Source of the DNA: P36-A1 sp049478495
GTDB taxonomy: Bacteria > Bacillota_I > Bacilli_A > JAJDGJ01
Assembly: GCF_049478495.1 (NCBI RefSeq)
Contig: NZ_CP168083.1
Span: 1,488,001 to 1,552,000 of the forward strand
Direction: 5' to 3'
DNA length: 64,000 nucleotides
Position 1 is the first letter of the stretch; every line of letters starts with the position of its first letter. The notes under the pieces are model-generated. The model made no database searches. It had not been told where the DNA came from and saw nothing but the letters and a program-made list of their open reading frames with translations. Below, piece by piece: positions 26,278-34,069 of the stretch. A program made the translations under genes and the position numbers.

Positions 26278-27490
26278 GATCGTAATAATTGGAGCTGGAG
26301 TCTGTGGCATCATGAGTGCAATTCAGCTAAAAGATACAAACAATGAAATAATTATACTTGAGCAAAGCAATGAACCATTGAGAAAACTAAAAGCTAGTGG
26401 TAATGGAAGATGTAACCTGACAAATAATAAACCTATTAAAGAATTTCTAGATCACTTAGATAACTCTAAATTCATGTATCCTTTAATTAAACAATTTGGA
26501 CCACAACAAATAATAGACTTTTTTGAAAACAATAATGTAATGCTTAAAGAAGAACGTAATAACAGAATATTTCCTGTTACAAATGATTCATTAACAATTG
26601 TAGATGCACTGCTATATTTAGTAAAAGATATTAGTATATTAAAAAATGAAAGAGTCATTAATATTGTTAAGGAAAATGATACCTTTGAAATACAGACAGA
26701 CTCAAATCTTTTTAAAGCTGATTATGTAATATTAGCTACAGGGGGAATGACATATCCTAATTTAGGTGGAAATAAGGATGGATTTAATATAGCTAAAAAT
26801 CTTGATATTAAAGTTGAACCTCTTTTAGCAAATGAATGTTCAATAAATGTAAAGATACCATTACCAGAATTAATGGGTATAAGTCTACAAGATATTAATG
26901 TCACTATTAAAGCTGGTAATAAAAACATTAAAACCATAAATGGTGATATATTATTTACACATTTTGGTTTAAGTGGACCTGCAATCTTAGATTCAAGCAT
27001 GTATATCAACAAACATCAAAAAGAACATGTAGAAATAAGCTTATCTTTATTAAATAAAGACTACGAACAAACAAGGTCTTATATTTTACAATTAATAAAA
27101 GAAAATCCTAAAAAACAATTAAAGAAATTGTTAGCTAAAGAAATAACAAGTAATCTTGCTGATTACATTTGTAATCAAGCTAATATTACTCAAGATAATA
27201 GCTACTTAAATAAACAACAAATTAATAGTATAACTCATCTATTGAGTAATTTTACTTTTGAGTTTAAAAGTTTATATAAGCCAGAATCTGCCTTTGTTAC
27301 TGGTGGTGGAATCAACTTAAAGGAACTTAAGCCAAAATCTTTAGAAAGCAAAAAAATCTCTAATCTTTACTTTGGAGGTGAACTGATAGACATTAGTGGT
27401 AGTATTGGAGGATATAACATAAGTGTAGCCTTGAGCTGTGGTTATGCAATAGCAAAAGATATTACAACTAAAACATCAGCTAAGTATTAA
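26270..27490 (+). CDS. BaiN/HI0933-family NAD(P)/FAD-dependent oxidoreductase
   Basis: 406-residue flavoprotein of the HI0933/YhiN group. The dinucleotide-binding start VIIGAGVCGIMSA, the family motif KASGNGRCNLTN, the YVILATGG segment and the C-terminal GGINLKEL...GGELIDISGSIGGYN all match. Family members are annotated as BaiN-type or aminoacetone oxidases, but physiological substrates are mostly unknown. Translationally coupled to cinA by an 8-base overlap. Confidence 0.88.
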   Translation: MAKIVIIGAGVCGIMSAIQLKDTNNEIIILEQSNEPLRKLKASGNGRCNLTNNKPIKEFLDHLDNSKFMYPLIKQFGPQQIIDFFENNNVMLKEERNNRIFPVTNDSLTIVDALLYLVKDISILKNERVINIVKENDTFEIQTDSNLFKADYVILATGGMTYPNLGGNKDGFNIAKNLDIKVEPLLANECSINVKIPLPELMGISLQDINVTIKAGNKNIKTINGDILFTHFGLSGPAILDSSMYINKHQKEHVEISLSLLNKDYEQTRSYILQLIKENPKKQLKKLLAKEITSNLADYICNQANITQDNSYLNKQQINSITHLLSNFTFEFKSLYKPESAFVTGGGINLKELKPKSLESKKISNLYFGGELIDISGSIGGYNISVALSCGYAIAKDITTKTSAKY

Positions 27491-27491
27491 C

Positions 27492-27540
27492 AAAAGACAT
27501 TTAACCAGATAAATTATTAATTTGGTTAAATGTCTTTTTT
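27492..27540. terminator. Bidirectional terminator between convergent genes
   Basis: Perfect 16-base arms AAAAGACATTTAACCA / TGGTTAAATGTCTTTT with a 15-base loop, then T-run. The following gene is read on the other strand. Confidence 0.85.
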
Positions 27541-27541
27541 A

Positions 27542-28360
27542 TTATATTTTATTTTTTATTTTTTCAATTCTTTGTTTAATTTTTTGTAAACGTTTTGAAT
27601 TAACTATTCCAAAACCATCATAGTTTTCTTTCCATCTTTTAAATAATGGTTTATCACTTGTATATATACTTTCTATTTTAGCAGATAATTTTTTCAATCC
27701 ACTAGATATATTTAGCTTTTCAACAGCCTTAATAAAATCATCAAAACTAATTCTTTCAACGAGTACATCATCTATAAGTTTATTATAAATTGCTTTTTGA
27801 CCATCTTTAACTTCAAGTAATACTTTACTATGTAACTCTTCAATATATTTAGTTATTTCTTTAACTTTAAATAATTGTCTAGCAGTAGTAATTAAATCAA
27901 GAATCATTATTGCTAAGATAACATAAACTATAATACTTAAAGTACTATAAGTAAATACATTTATTAATTTATTAACTTCAGGTTGAACAATTCTAATCAT
28001 TACACAACCTAAGATACACCAATCTATACTATTTTCTAAACAAACATAACCTTGTAAATTAAAAGGTTTCTTAGAATAATCCCACCATCTAGTTTTAAAA
28101 GTCTTTTCAAGAACAAAACCAGTTATATACTCTAACACACTACAAATTATTCCACTTGAAATAAACAATAAAAATATATTGCTATGAAATGGTGATAAAA
28201 GTTTTAATATTATTATCATTCCAACTCCATAAATAGGAGTATAAGGACCCTTTAAAAACCCTCTATTTACAAACTTACCTTTTCTCATTGTAAATAACAA
28301 AGACTCCATCAACCAACCAAAAAAACTATATATTATAAATATAGCGCCTATATATACCAT
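27542..28360 (-). CDS. Putative ABC-transporter type IV membrane protein (CmpB-like)
   Basis: 272-residue membrane protein with an N-terminal block of five to six segments containing FGWLMESLLF and NRGFLKGPYTPIYG, the landmarks of the CmpB-like family, then a polar helical C-terminus of about 90 residues with many Lys and Glu. ATG 28360 has AAGGATGG upstream; an earlier in-frame ATG at 28411 lies inside a hairpin. The family is named as a putative ABC permease but transport has not been shown to my knowledge. Confidence 0.75.
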   Translation of the reverse strand: MVYIGAIFIIYSFFGWLMESLLFTMRKGKFVNRGFLKGPYTPIYGVGMIIILKLLSPFHSNIFLLFISSGIICSVLEYITGFVLEKTFKTRWWDYSKKPFNLQGYVCLENSIDWCILGCVMIRIVQPEVNKLINVFTYSTLSIIVYVILAIMILDLITTARQLFKVKEITKYIEELHSKVLLEVKDGQKAIYNKLIDDVLVERISFDDFIKAVEKLNISSGLKKLSAKIESIYTSDKPLFKRWKENYDGFGIVNSKRLQKIKQRIEKIKNKI

Positions 28361-28387
28361 TAACACACCATCCTTATAGAAATCAAA

Positions 28388-28415
28388 ATGAATGCTTAAA
28401 AAAGCATTCATTTAA
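28388..28415 (-). terminator. Hairpin between the 141-residue gene and the CmpB-like gene
   Basis: On the minus strand AAATGAATGCTT / AAGCATTCATTT arms are separated by a short loop. The T-run after it is weak, so termination may be partial. Confidence 0.5.
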
Positions 28416-28418
28416 TTA

Positions 28419-28844
28419 TTATGCATTTTTCCCTGCAATCATAAAAATAACTCCTTTAGCTTTAACTAAAGCATCCCATATTTGACGATTGCTATCGACA
28501 TCAGCTTCACCAATAATAATTACATTACCAGGATCTTCTAAATTATCTAATAAATTACTTGCACTACCTTTTATTTGATCAGGTAAATTAACTAAAATAC
28601 TTCCTGCCATTTTAGTTATTAAAGAAGAGTATTCTCTTGCCACTATTTCAATAGCAATAGAATCATTTGAAATGTTTAATTCTTTAGAAAATAGCTTTAA
28701 ATATTCTTGTTTTATATGTTCTGCTAATAACATTGATCCATCTTCAGGTTGTGCTAAAAAAGTTTTTAAATTATCATCTACATTTATACTAACTTTTTTA
28801 TCTTCATACTTAATAGTAATATTCTCATATTGTTCTGTATTCAT
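28419..28844 (-). CDS. Conserved-looking cytoplasmic protein, unknown function
   Basis: 141 residues with TGGAGGATT ribosome binding site before ATG. The sequence is mixed alpha/beta, acidic, with no signal peptide or membrane segment, and ends in GVIFMIAGKNA. The central NLLDNLEDPGNVIIIGEADVD may be a Rossmann-like beta strand and loop. I do not recognise a family. Confidence 0.5.
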   Translation of the reverse strand: MNTEQYENITIKYEDKKVSINVDDNLKTFLAQPEDGSMLLAEHIKQEYLKLFSKELNISNDSIAIEIVAREYSSLITKMAGSILVNLPDQIKGSASNLLDNLEDPGNVIIIGEADVDSNRQIWDALVKAKGVIFMIAGKNA

Positions 28845-28926
28845 ATATAATCCTCCATTTTAATTGCTTAAATAGCATCTACACAAAAGTATATACTATT
28901 AGATTAAAAAATAAAAATGAAACACT

Positions 28927-29121
28927 TTACTTTAACCCTCGTTTTAAATTATTTATAAATACAATTAAAGATACTAACCAAGCTACTGCTACTATTTTTT
29001 TTACAGTTGCAAAATCGGCATCCATGAAAAATAAAGAATATATAAATAATACACTACAAAAACTAAACAATACTATTATAAGCCTTCTTATATTATGTTT
29101 TCTCTCAATTTCACGATTCAT
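28927..29121 (-). CDS. Small two-segment membrane protein, unknown
   Basis: 64 residues with a charged N-terminus (MNREIERKHNIRR), two hydrophobic segments and a basic C-terminus. AGGTGGAAAA lies before the ATG. No family recognised; its translation is plausible but function unknown. Confidence 0.5.
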   Translation of the reverse strand: MNREIERKHNIRRLIIVLFSFCSVLFIYSLFFMDADFATVKKIVAVAWLVSLIVFINNLKRGLK

Positions 29122-29281
29122 TTTTCCACCTCACTCCATCTATAAAATAATTTCATAAATATAATATAATTATACCATAATAAAAGAAGTACACAATTAA
29201 TTCGCAATTAATCATCAATAACACCCCTAAAAGTCTAATTTATCAGTTATAAATATAAAATAAATTGATTAGCAAACTCTA

Positions 29282-29329
29282 TGTCAAATTGTTGTATAAT
29301 TTGACAATTTGGCATAAATAATATATAAT
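29282..29329 (+). promoter_or_regulatory. Perfect consensus promoter of rpsD with overlapping inverted repeats
   Basis: TTGACA (29301-29306), 17-base spacer, TATAAT (29324-29329): a perfect sigma-A consensus. Two nested inverted repeats cover the -35: TGTCAAAT/ATTTGACA (29282-29306) and CAAATTGT/ACAATTTG (29285-29311). Confidence 0.8.
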
Positions 29330-29336
29330 TAAATAG

Positions 29337-29495
29337 CTATAAATAAACAGCAGTTCATTAAGTAAAGTAGATATGAATTACAATTAAAGATAAGTAATCG
29401 GCTGTTAGATGAAAGTCGCGTAATTTATCCCTATTAGAAAATGATGAATTTGTTATTGTGGCCAAAAACAATAATAAAATATAGGAGGATTTAAG
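29337..29495 (+). promoter_or_regulatory. Long rpsD leader, possible S4 autoregulatory RNA
   Basis: About 160 bases separate the predicted start of transcription from the rpsD ATG. Possible pairings are AACAGC (near 29347) with GCTGTT (near 29400) and TTATTGT/ACAATAA (29454-29475) just before the ribosome binding site. S4 is known to repress its own mRNA through a leader structure in Bacillus. Whether this leader is homologous is not shown. Confidence 0.35.
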
Positions 29496-30110
29496 ATGGC
29501 AAGATATACAGGACCATCTTGGAAGCTTTCAAGAAGATTAGGATTCTCAATTCTTGAAAACGGAAAAGAATTACAAAAAAGACCTTATGCACCAGGACAA
29601 CATGGTAAAGGTAGAAGAACAAAATTATCAGAGTATGGATTACAATTACACGAAAAACAAAAAGTAAGATTTATGTATGGTGTAAATGAAAAACAATTCC
29701 ACACTACTTTCAAAAAAGCTAAAAAGAAAAGATTAGACCCTATCTTAGGTAGTGGATTCTTATTCTTACTAGAATGTCGTTTAGATAATTTAGTATATAG
29801 AATGGGACTTTCTAATACTAGACGTGGTGCTCGTCAATTAGTTAACCACAATCACATTTTAGTTGATGGAAAAAAAGTAAATATTCCTTCATACAGTGTT
29901 AAACCAGGACAAACTATTAGCATTAGAGAAAAATCTAAAAACTTAGCTACTATTAAAGAAGCTATGGAAGCTAGAGTTCACATTCCTGAATTCGTTGAAT
30001 TTGACGCTAATAAAATGGAAGGTAAATTCGTAAGATTACCACAAAGAAATGAACTTAACCAAGAAATTAATGAATCTCTAATCGTTGAGTACTATAATAA
30101 ATTAGGATAA
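29496..30110 (+). CDS. rpsD: 30S ribosomal protein S4
   Basis: Primary 16S rRNA-binding protein of 204 residues, nucleating 30S assembly. It starts with ARYTGPSWKLSRRLG and contains the S4 RNA-binding domain (CRLDNLVYRMGLSNTRRGAR and NHNHILVDGKKVN). Length and sequence are typical of Bacillota with a monocistronic rpsD; the zinc-binding cysteines of some S4 proteins are absent. TAGGAGG precedes ATG. Confidence 0.98.
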   Translation: MARYTGPSWKLSRRLGFSILENGKELQKRPYAPGQHGKGRRTKLSEYGLQLHEKQKVRFMYGVNEKQFHTTFKKAKKKRLDPILGSGFLFLLECRLDNLVYRMGLSNTRRGARQLVNHNHILVDGKKVNIPSYSVKPGQTISIREKSKNLATIKEAMEARVHIPEFVEFDANKMEGKFVRLPQRNELNQEINESLIVEYYNKLG

Positions 30111-30120
30111 TATTCTAACT

Positions 30121-30170
30121 AAAAAATCTGTAATGTATTGATTTTATAATCATGCATTGCAGATTTTTTT
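30121..30170 (+). terminator. Intrinsic terminator of rpsD
   Basis: AAAAATCTG-AATG / CATT-CAGATTTTT pairs around a loop and is followed by T7. Confidence 0.85.
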
Positions 30171-30489
30171 GCTTTCAGACATGTTTACTGAATTATTAGT
30201 ACATCAAAACAAGAGATCAATTAAGCTGTAGTCTGCTTTTTTATTGTAGATCCATTTTCAGTTGACAAATGCATACTCTAAATATTCTTTCTGCTTGTAT
30301 ACTTGTCTATTTTCTTAAGTTACTAACAAAATCACCTGAAAAGTTTTAATATTTTTTTACATTTCATCAAGTACAAGTATGATTTTCATTCAACTAATTT
30401 ATTAAAATTAGTATAAAGGTATCAAAATTAAAAACTAATTATAAAAAAAATAAAAAGATATAACATTGCTGTTGCATCTCAAATTAACT
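30171..30489. other. Gene-free A/T-rich stretch
   Basis: I see no supported gene or RNA here. It may hold the decayed remainder of the adjacent insertion sequence, but nothing recognisable is left. Confidence 0.4.
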
Positions 30490-30908
30490 TATAATATTAA
30501 ATTTTACATTATGTATTTGTCTTTGTTTGTAGACCTATTATACCATCTTTTTCGTAGTCTTATTTCCATCTAGCTATCATTGCAGAGTTATTGATATCAT
30601 ATTTCATTGCTAAATCTAAATAACTAATACTCGAAGTTAAATATTCTTTAACAACCATAAATTTAAAATCTTGATCATATATTTTATTTGATCTTGATTT
30701 TTTAATGAATCTACACCTTTTCCTTCAAAATGTCTAATCCATTTACGAAGCATTGATCTATCTATATTATTAGATTTAGCAACACTAGTTATACTTTTTC
30801 GTCCACTTTTGTATTCATTTATTAATTTCATTTTAAATTCTAGGCTATATTTAGCCATATAAAAACACCCCTTAAAGTTAGATTTTTTGGTCTAACTTTT
30901 TGGGTGCA
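30490..30908 (-). mobile_element. IS3-family (IS150-like) insertion sequence remnant
   Basis: The minus strand begins at 30908 with TGCACCC followed by AAAAAGTTAGACC, the typical left-end form of IS150-group elements (TG start, AAAGTTAGA hairpin), then a decayed orfA. No orfB with a DDE motif and no right end are seen, so this is a one-ended fragment of unknown exact left limit. Confidence 0.65.
30510..30858 (-). pseudogene. Broken IS150-type transposase OrfA (helix-turn-helix protein)
   Basis: A 73-residue frame begins MAKYSLEFKMKLINEYKSG and contains the helix-turn-helix SITSVAKSNNIDRSMLRKW, usual for OrfA of IS3 elements. Near 30680 a frameshift moves the continuation to another frame, which reads MVVKEYLTSSISYLDLAMK and MIARWK, the second helix-turn-helix repeat, then meets an internal stop. 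The gene is thus frameshifted and truncated and cannot encode a working protein. Confidence 0.7.
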
Positions 30909-30929
30909 TTGCATAGACGGTTTTAATAT

Positions 30930-32945
30930 TTAATTCTTTTTATTGTATTCAATATACAAACATACGCTTAAAGCTGTTAATACTAATACACTACTATAAA
31001 TCACAAAATTACTACCAGTAACTGGTAAAGTGATTTTATTACTATCATTAGTATTTTTGGTTTTGTTATCTTTTTCTTCCTTAGAATTATTGTCTTTTTC
31101 TTTATCTATAATAGGTGCTTTTTCTTTTTCTACATAATTAATAATAATATTAATATTATTATTTATATCATTAATATTTATTTTACCATTAGAGACATAT
31201 TCTTTTAATAGACTTTTATTTACAATCTTTATAGAATAATCTCTATATTGATATAAAGCAGTATCTATTACATTATTATCAGGTAATAAGTTTACTTTAA
31301 TATCTTCTAATTCTTCAACAAGTAAATTATCTTCCTTGAAAAGCTTCAACTGTTTATTACTATTATTAGTTAAAATATATTTAATATTAACTTTAAATGA
31401 CTTTTGTTTTATATAGTATGCATTTATTTCAATGGGCTCTACTATATTAGATATTACTAATTCATTGTTACTATTTAGTTTGTAATTTTTGATGTTATCT
31501 TTGATACTATCAAATTTATACAATTCATTTTTTGAATTAATTTTTTGTATTATTGTTTGTACAAGATCACTTTTATGCTTTACAGGAATAATTAATTGTT
31601 TTCTTAAGATATTTTTTTCATTATCTTTTTCTAAATAGTTAATAATAACATTATTTGTATGAACTTTATAATATACATTTATCATATTAGAGTTTTTGAT
31701 GTTTGAAATAATTATTTCATCATTACTATTTAAGCCATACTTACCATGTTCAGCTTTAATGCTATCAAAATCATATAACATATTATTTGCTACTAAAAGT
31801 CTAGAGATAGCTTGATTTAATGTTTCACCATATCCTACTTTTACAGTAATTTGCTTGTCTAAAATATTGCTTTCATTACCTTTTTCTAAAAAATTAATGA
31901 CTATGTTAAATTGAACTTTTTCAAAATAGACAGTGTATTCAGAATTTTCTATAATATTATTTAGTGTATATTTAGAATTTGTAAAAGTAATATTTTCACC
32001 AGTTTTATTATTAATAGCTTTTACAAATTTATACTTATCAGCATTTAAATAACTTTTATATCTTTGATTAATTATTGTACTTTCACCATCTATAACTGTA
32101 GATTCTGTAGATTCACAGTTTTTATCGCCAATCAAACAATAATTAACTTTTACATTATGTTCTTTAACAACAGGTTCTTCTATTTTATAATAATATTTAA
32201 TAAGATTAGTTATTCCTACTTCTCCACTAAATAAATTATAAACTTTAACTAGTTTATCACCATCTTTGTCAATAATAATATTTCTAATATAATCAACATC
32301 AACATCTTTTATTCCTTGTTCATCTTTAATAGTGTTTGCATCAATATCTGCAGCAGCAATGTGATCTTGTGCATAACCTATTATACTAAAACGGTAATCT
32401 ACTAAATCTAGTTTTTGTCCATTATACTGTTTAATCTTGCTTGCTATTTTACAATCACTAAATACAGGACTATCATCATCACCTTCAAATTTAACTTCAA
32501 CAGATGAACCATCATCATTTAGAATATAATGTTCAACTTGAGTATCAGCATGGTCAAAATTATTTACAAAATATTGTTTATAAATTGTTTCATTAGCAAC
32601 AGTTGGCACTTTAACAATTTGATCATCAGTTTGCCAAACACCATAATAATCATCAAACTTACCATTACTACCAATATATTTAGATATTGTAATATCACTA
32701 CCAGCTTCACCACTTAAGGTTATAGGTAATAAATCTCTTCTTTTTGAATCACATTCACTAGATGTTTCTACAAATGGTATTAATGTGAATGATATTATAT
32801 TTTTTGTTTCTTTTTCATTATTTACTTTATCAATATCTTTTTGCTGATTTGTTATTTCTGCATTAATACTATTAACTGCAAAACCTACATTTACTAGCAA
32901 AAAAAATACGACTAGAACACTAATCATCTTTTTAAATTTTTTCAT
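30930..32945 (-). CDS. LPXTG-anchored surface protein with MucBP-like repeats (paralogue 1)
   Basis: 671-residue wall-anchored protein. An N-terminal signal peptide (VLVVFFLLVNVGFAV core, residues about 10-24) leads to a unique 230-residue domain, then about four repeats of roughly 70 to 90 residues, each opening with a V-x-I-x-Y/F-L strand and closing with a YY-K strand, resembling MucBP or related beta-grasp modules. The C-terminus has LPVTG at 640-644, a hydrophobic segment and a positive tail, so it is a sortase substrate. The first and last repeats resemble those of the neighbouring 900-residue protein. A host-binding role is inferred. No sortase lies in the window. Confidence 0.82.
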   Translation of the reverse strand: MKKFKKMISVLVVFFLLVNVGFAVNSINAEITNQQKDIDKVNNEKETKNIISFTLIPFVETSSECDSKRRDLLPITLSGEAGSDITISKYIGSNGKFDDYYGVWQTDDQIVKVPTVANETIYKQYFVNNFDHADTQVEHYILNDDGSSVEVKFEGDDDSPVFSDCKIASKIKQYNGQKLDLVDYRFSIIGYAQDHIAAADIDANTIKDEQGIKDVDVDYIRNIIIDKDGDKLVKVYNLFSGEVGITNLIKYYYKIEEPVVKEHNVKVNYCLIGDKNCESTESTVIDGESTIINQRYKSYLNADKYKFVKAINNKTGENITFTNSKYTLNNIIENSEYTVYFEKVQFNIVINFLEKGNESNILDKQITVKVGYGETLNQAISRLLVANNMLYDFDSIKAEHGKYGLNSNDEIIISNIKNSNMINVYYKVHTNNVIINYLEKDNEKNILRKQLIIPVKHKSDLVQTIIQKINSKNELYKFDSIKDNIKNYKLNSNNELVISNIVEPIEINAYYIKQKSFKVNIKYILTNNSNKQLKLFKEDNLLVEELEDIKVNLLPDNNVIDTALYQYRDYSIKIVNKSLLKEYVSNGKININDINNNINIIINYVEKEKAPIIDKEKDNNSKEEKDNKTKNTNDSNKITLPVTGSNFVIYSSVLVLTALSVCLYIEYNKKN

Positions 32946-33505
32946 TTAATTATCTTTCCATTCATTTTATAATTAGAATTATCTTCTTTTGATATTTTTA
33001 AAAATACGTTTTATGTCCATATGGAATTCTTACATGTATACATATAGTATACAACCAATTATATTTTTTGCAATAGAATTGTGTTCAATTAACTACATAT
33101 TTTGTATTCAACTATTTATACACAACACTGAAATCACACAAACGTTGATATCTATCGTGTTTTATATATTTAATCTACATTTGACATTATTGTGAACTTT
33201 TAGTTTAAGACTTTAGATATCACACTTTTTACTATAATTGATACTAATAGACTTTAAGTAAATTATTATATAAATATCCACTTTAAAAATTATAATTTAT
33301 CTTTTTTTCACACTTTATTGCAATTAAAACTAAATTTGTCTACCTAATTTTCTTATATTTTTCTAAAATAGATTGAATCACTAATTTATTTATTATTTTA
33401 TTTAGTAATTAACAGTACTATTATTTAATCTTTATATTTTTATAGAAACTATTGTTTACTTTTTACTAAAATGCGATAATATCATTAATTACTTGGAGGT
33501 ATTAT
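32946..33505. other. Long A/T-rich region between the LPVTG gene and a small secreted-protein gene
   Basis: 560 bases between divergent genes. It should hold promoters for both directions. I find no gene with a believable ribosome binding site; a 68-codon frame at 32989-33195 is hydrophobic low-complexity sequence and lacks one. Repeated TATAC/GTATAC strings near 33035-33055 are the only visible structure. Confidence 0.4.
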
Positions 33506-33946
33506 ATGAAAATAAATAAGACTAAAATATATATTATGTTATTATTCATGGTGTTTGTAACTTCTATGCTTTATATACATAAAATAAGCAACAATAGAAG
33601 TGATGCATTACAACATACTGAATTAGTAAATGAAGATCATGAACTTAGCAAACAAAAAGAAGTGTTACTTGATTATTATCAAGCAATTGCTCATGTCTCA
33701 TATGAAGTATCTGATGCTGCTTCTGCTTTGATAGTTTTGACTGATAAAACTATGAATAACATTATCACTAATCATTCTAGCAATATTAAAAAATATCAGA
33801 GTTTAGTTGATACTCTTAGAGTTAATTCTAAAAATTATCCATTAATTACTTTAACTATTTTGGATGATATTGAAAGTGTTAATGATGCACACTTGGTAAT
33901 TATGAATGGTGTTGTCTATTTTGATGTTTCTAATATTAATTTTTAG
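33506..33946 (+). CDS. Small secreted or membrane-anchored protein, unknown function
   Basis: 146 residues with a TTGGAGG ribosome binding site. The first 25 residues are a basic start plus a hydrophobic stretch (IYIMLLFMVFVTSMLYI), either an uncleaved anchor or a signal peptide. The rest is polar, with YYQAIAHVSYEVSDAASALI and possible helices; no Cys lipobox. It is read in the opposite direction to both flanking LPXTG genes. A link to those surface proteins is only positional. Confidence 0.55.
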   Translation: MKINKTKIYIMLLFMVFVTSMLYIHKISNNRSDALQHTELVNEDHELSKQKEVLLDYYQAIAHVSYEVSDAASALIVLTDKTMNNIITNHSSNIKKYQSLVDTLRVNSKNYPLITLTILDDIESVNDAHLVIMNGVVYFDVSNINF

Positions 33947-34069
33947 TACAAAAAAATCAATATACCATATAATGATATATTGATTAGTATTGATATTCTT
34001 AATATCATGTGATTTCTTATAGAAGATACATGATATAAAAATAAATTTCTTTTAACTTAGTTTTATTAT

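Noticed and set aside
28361..28411. Upstream extension of the CmpB-like gene to ATG 28411
   Set aside because: The extension starts inside a hairpin and lacks a ribosome binding site; ATG 28360 has AAGGATGG.
32989..33195. 68-codon plus-strand frame between the LPVTG gene and the small secreted protein
   Set aside because: No ribosome binding site and no recognisable domain.
33955..33988. Inverted repeat AATCAATATA/TATATTGATT after the small secreted-protein gene
   Set aside because: No T-run follows, so I did not call it a terminator.
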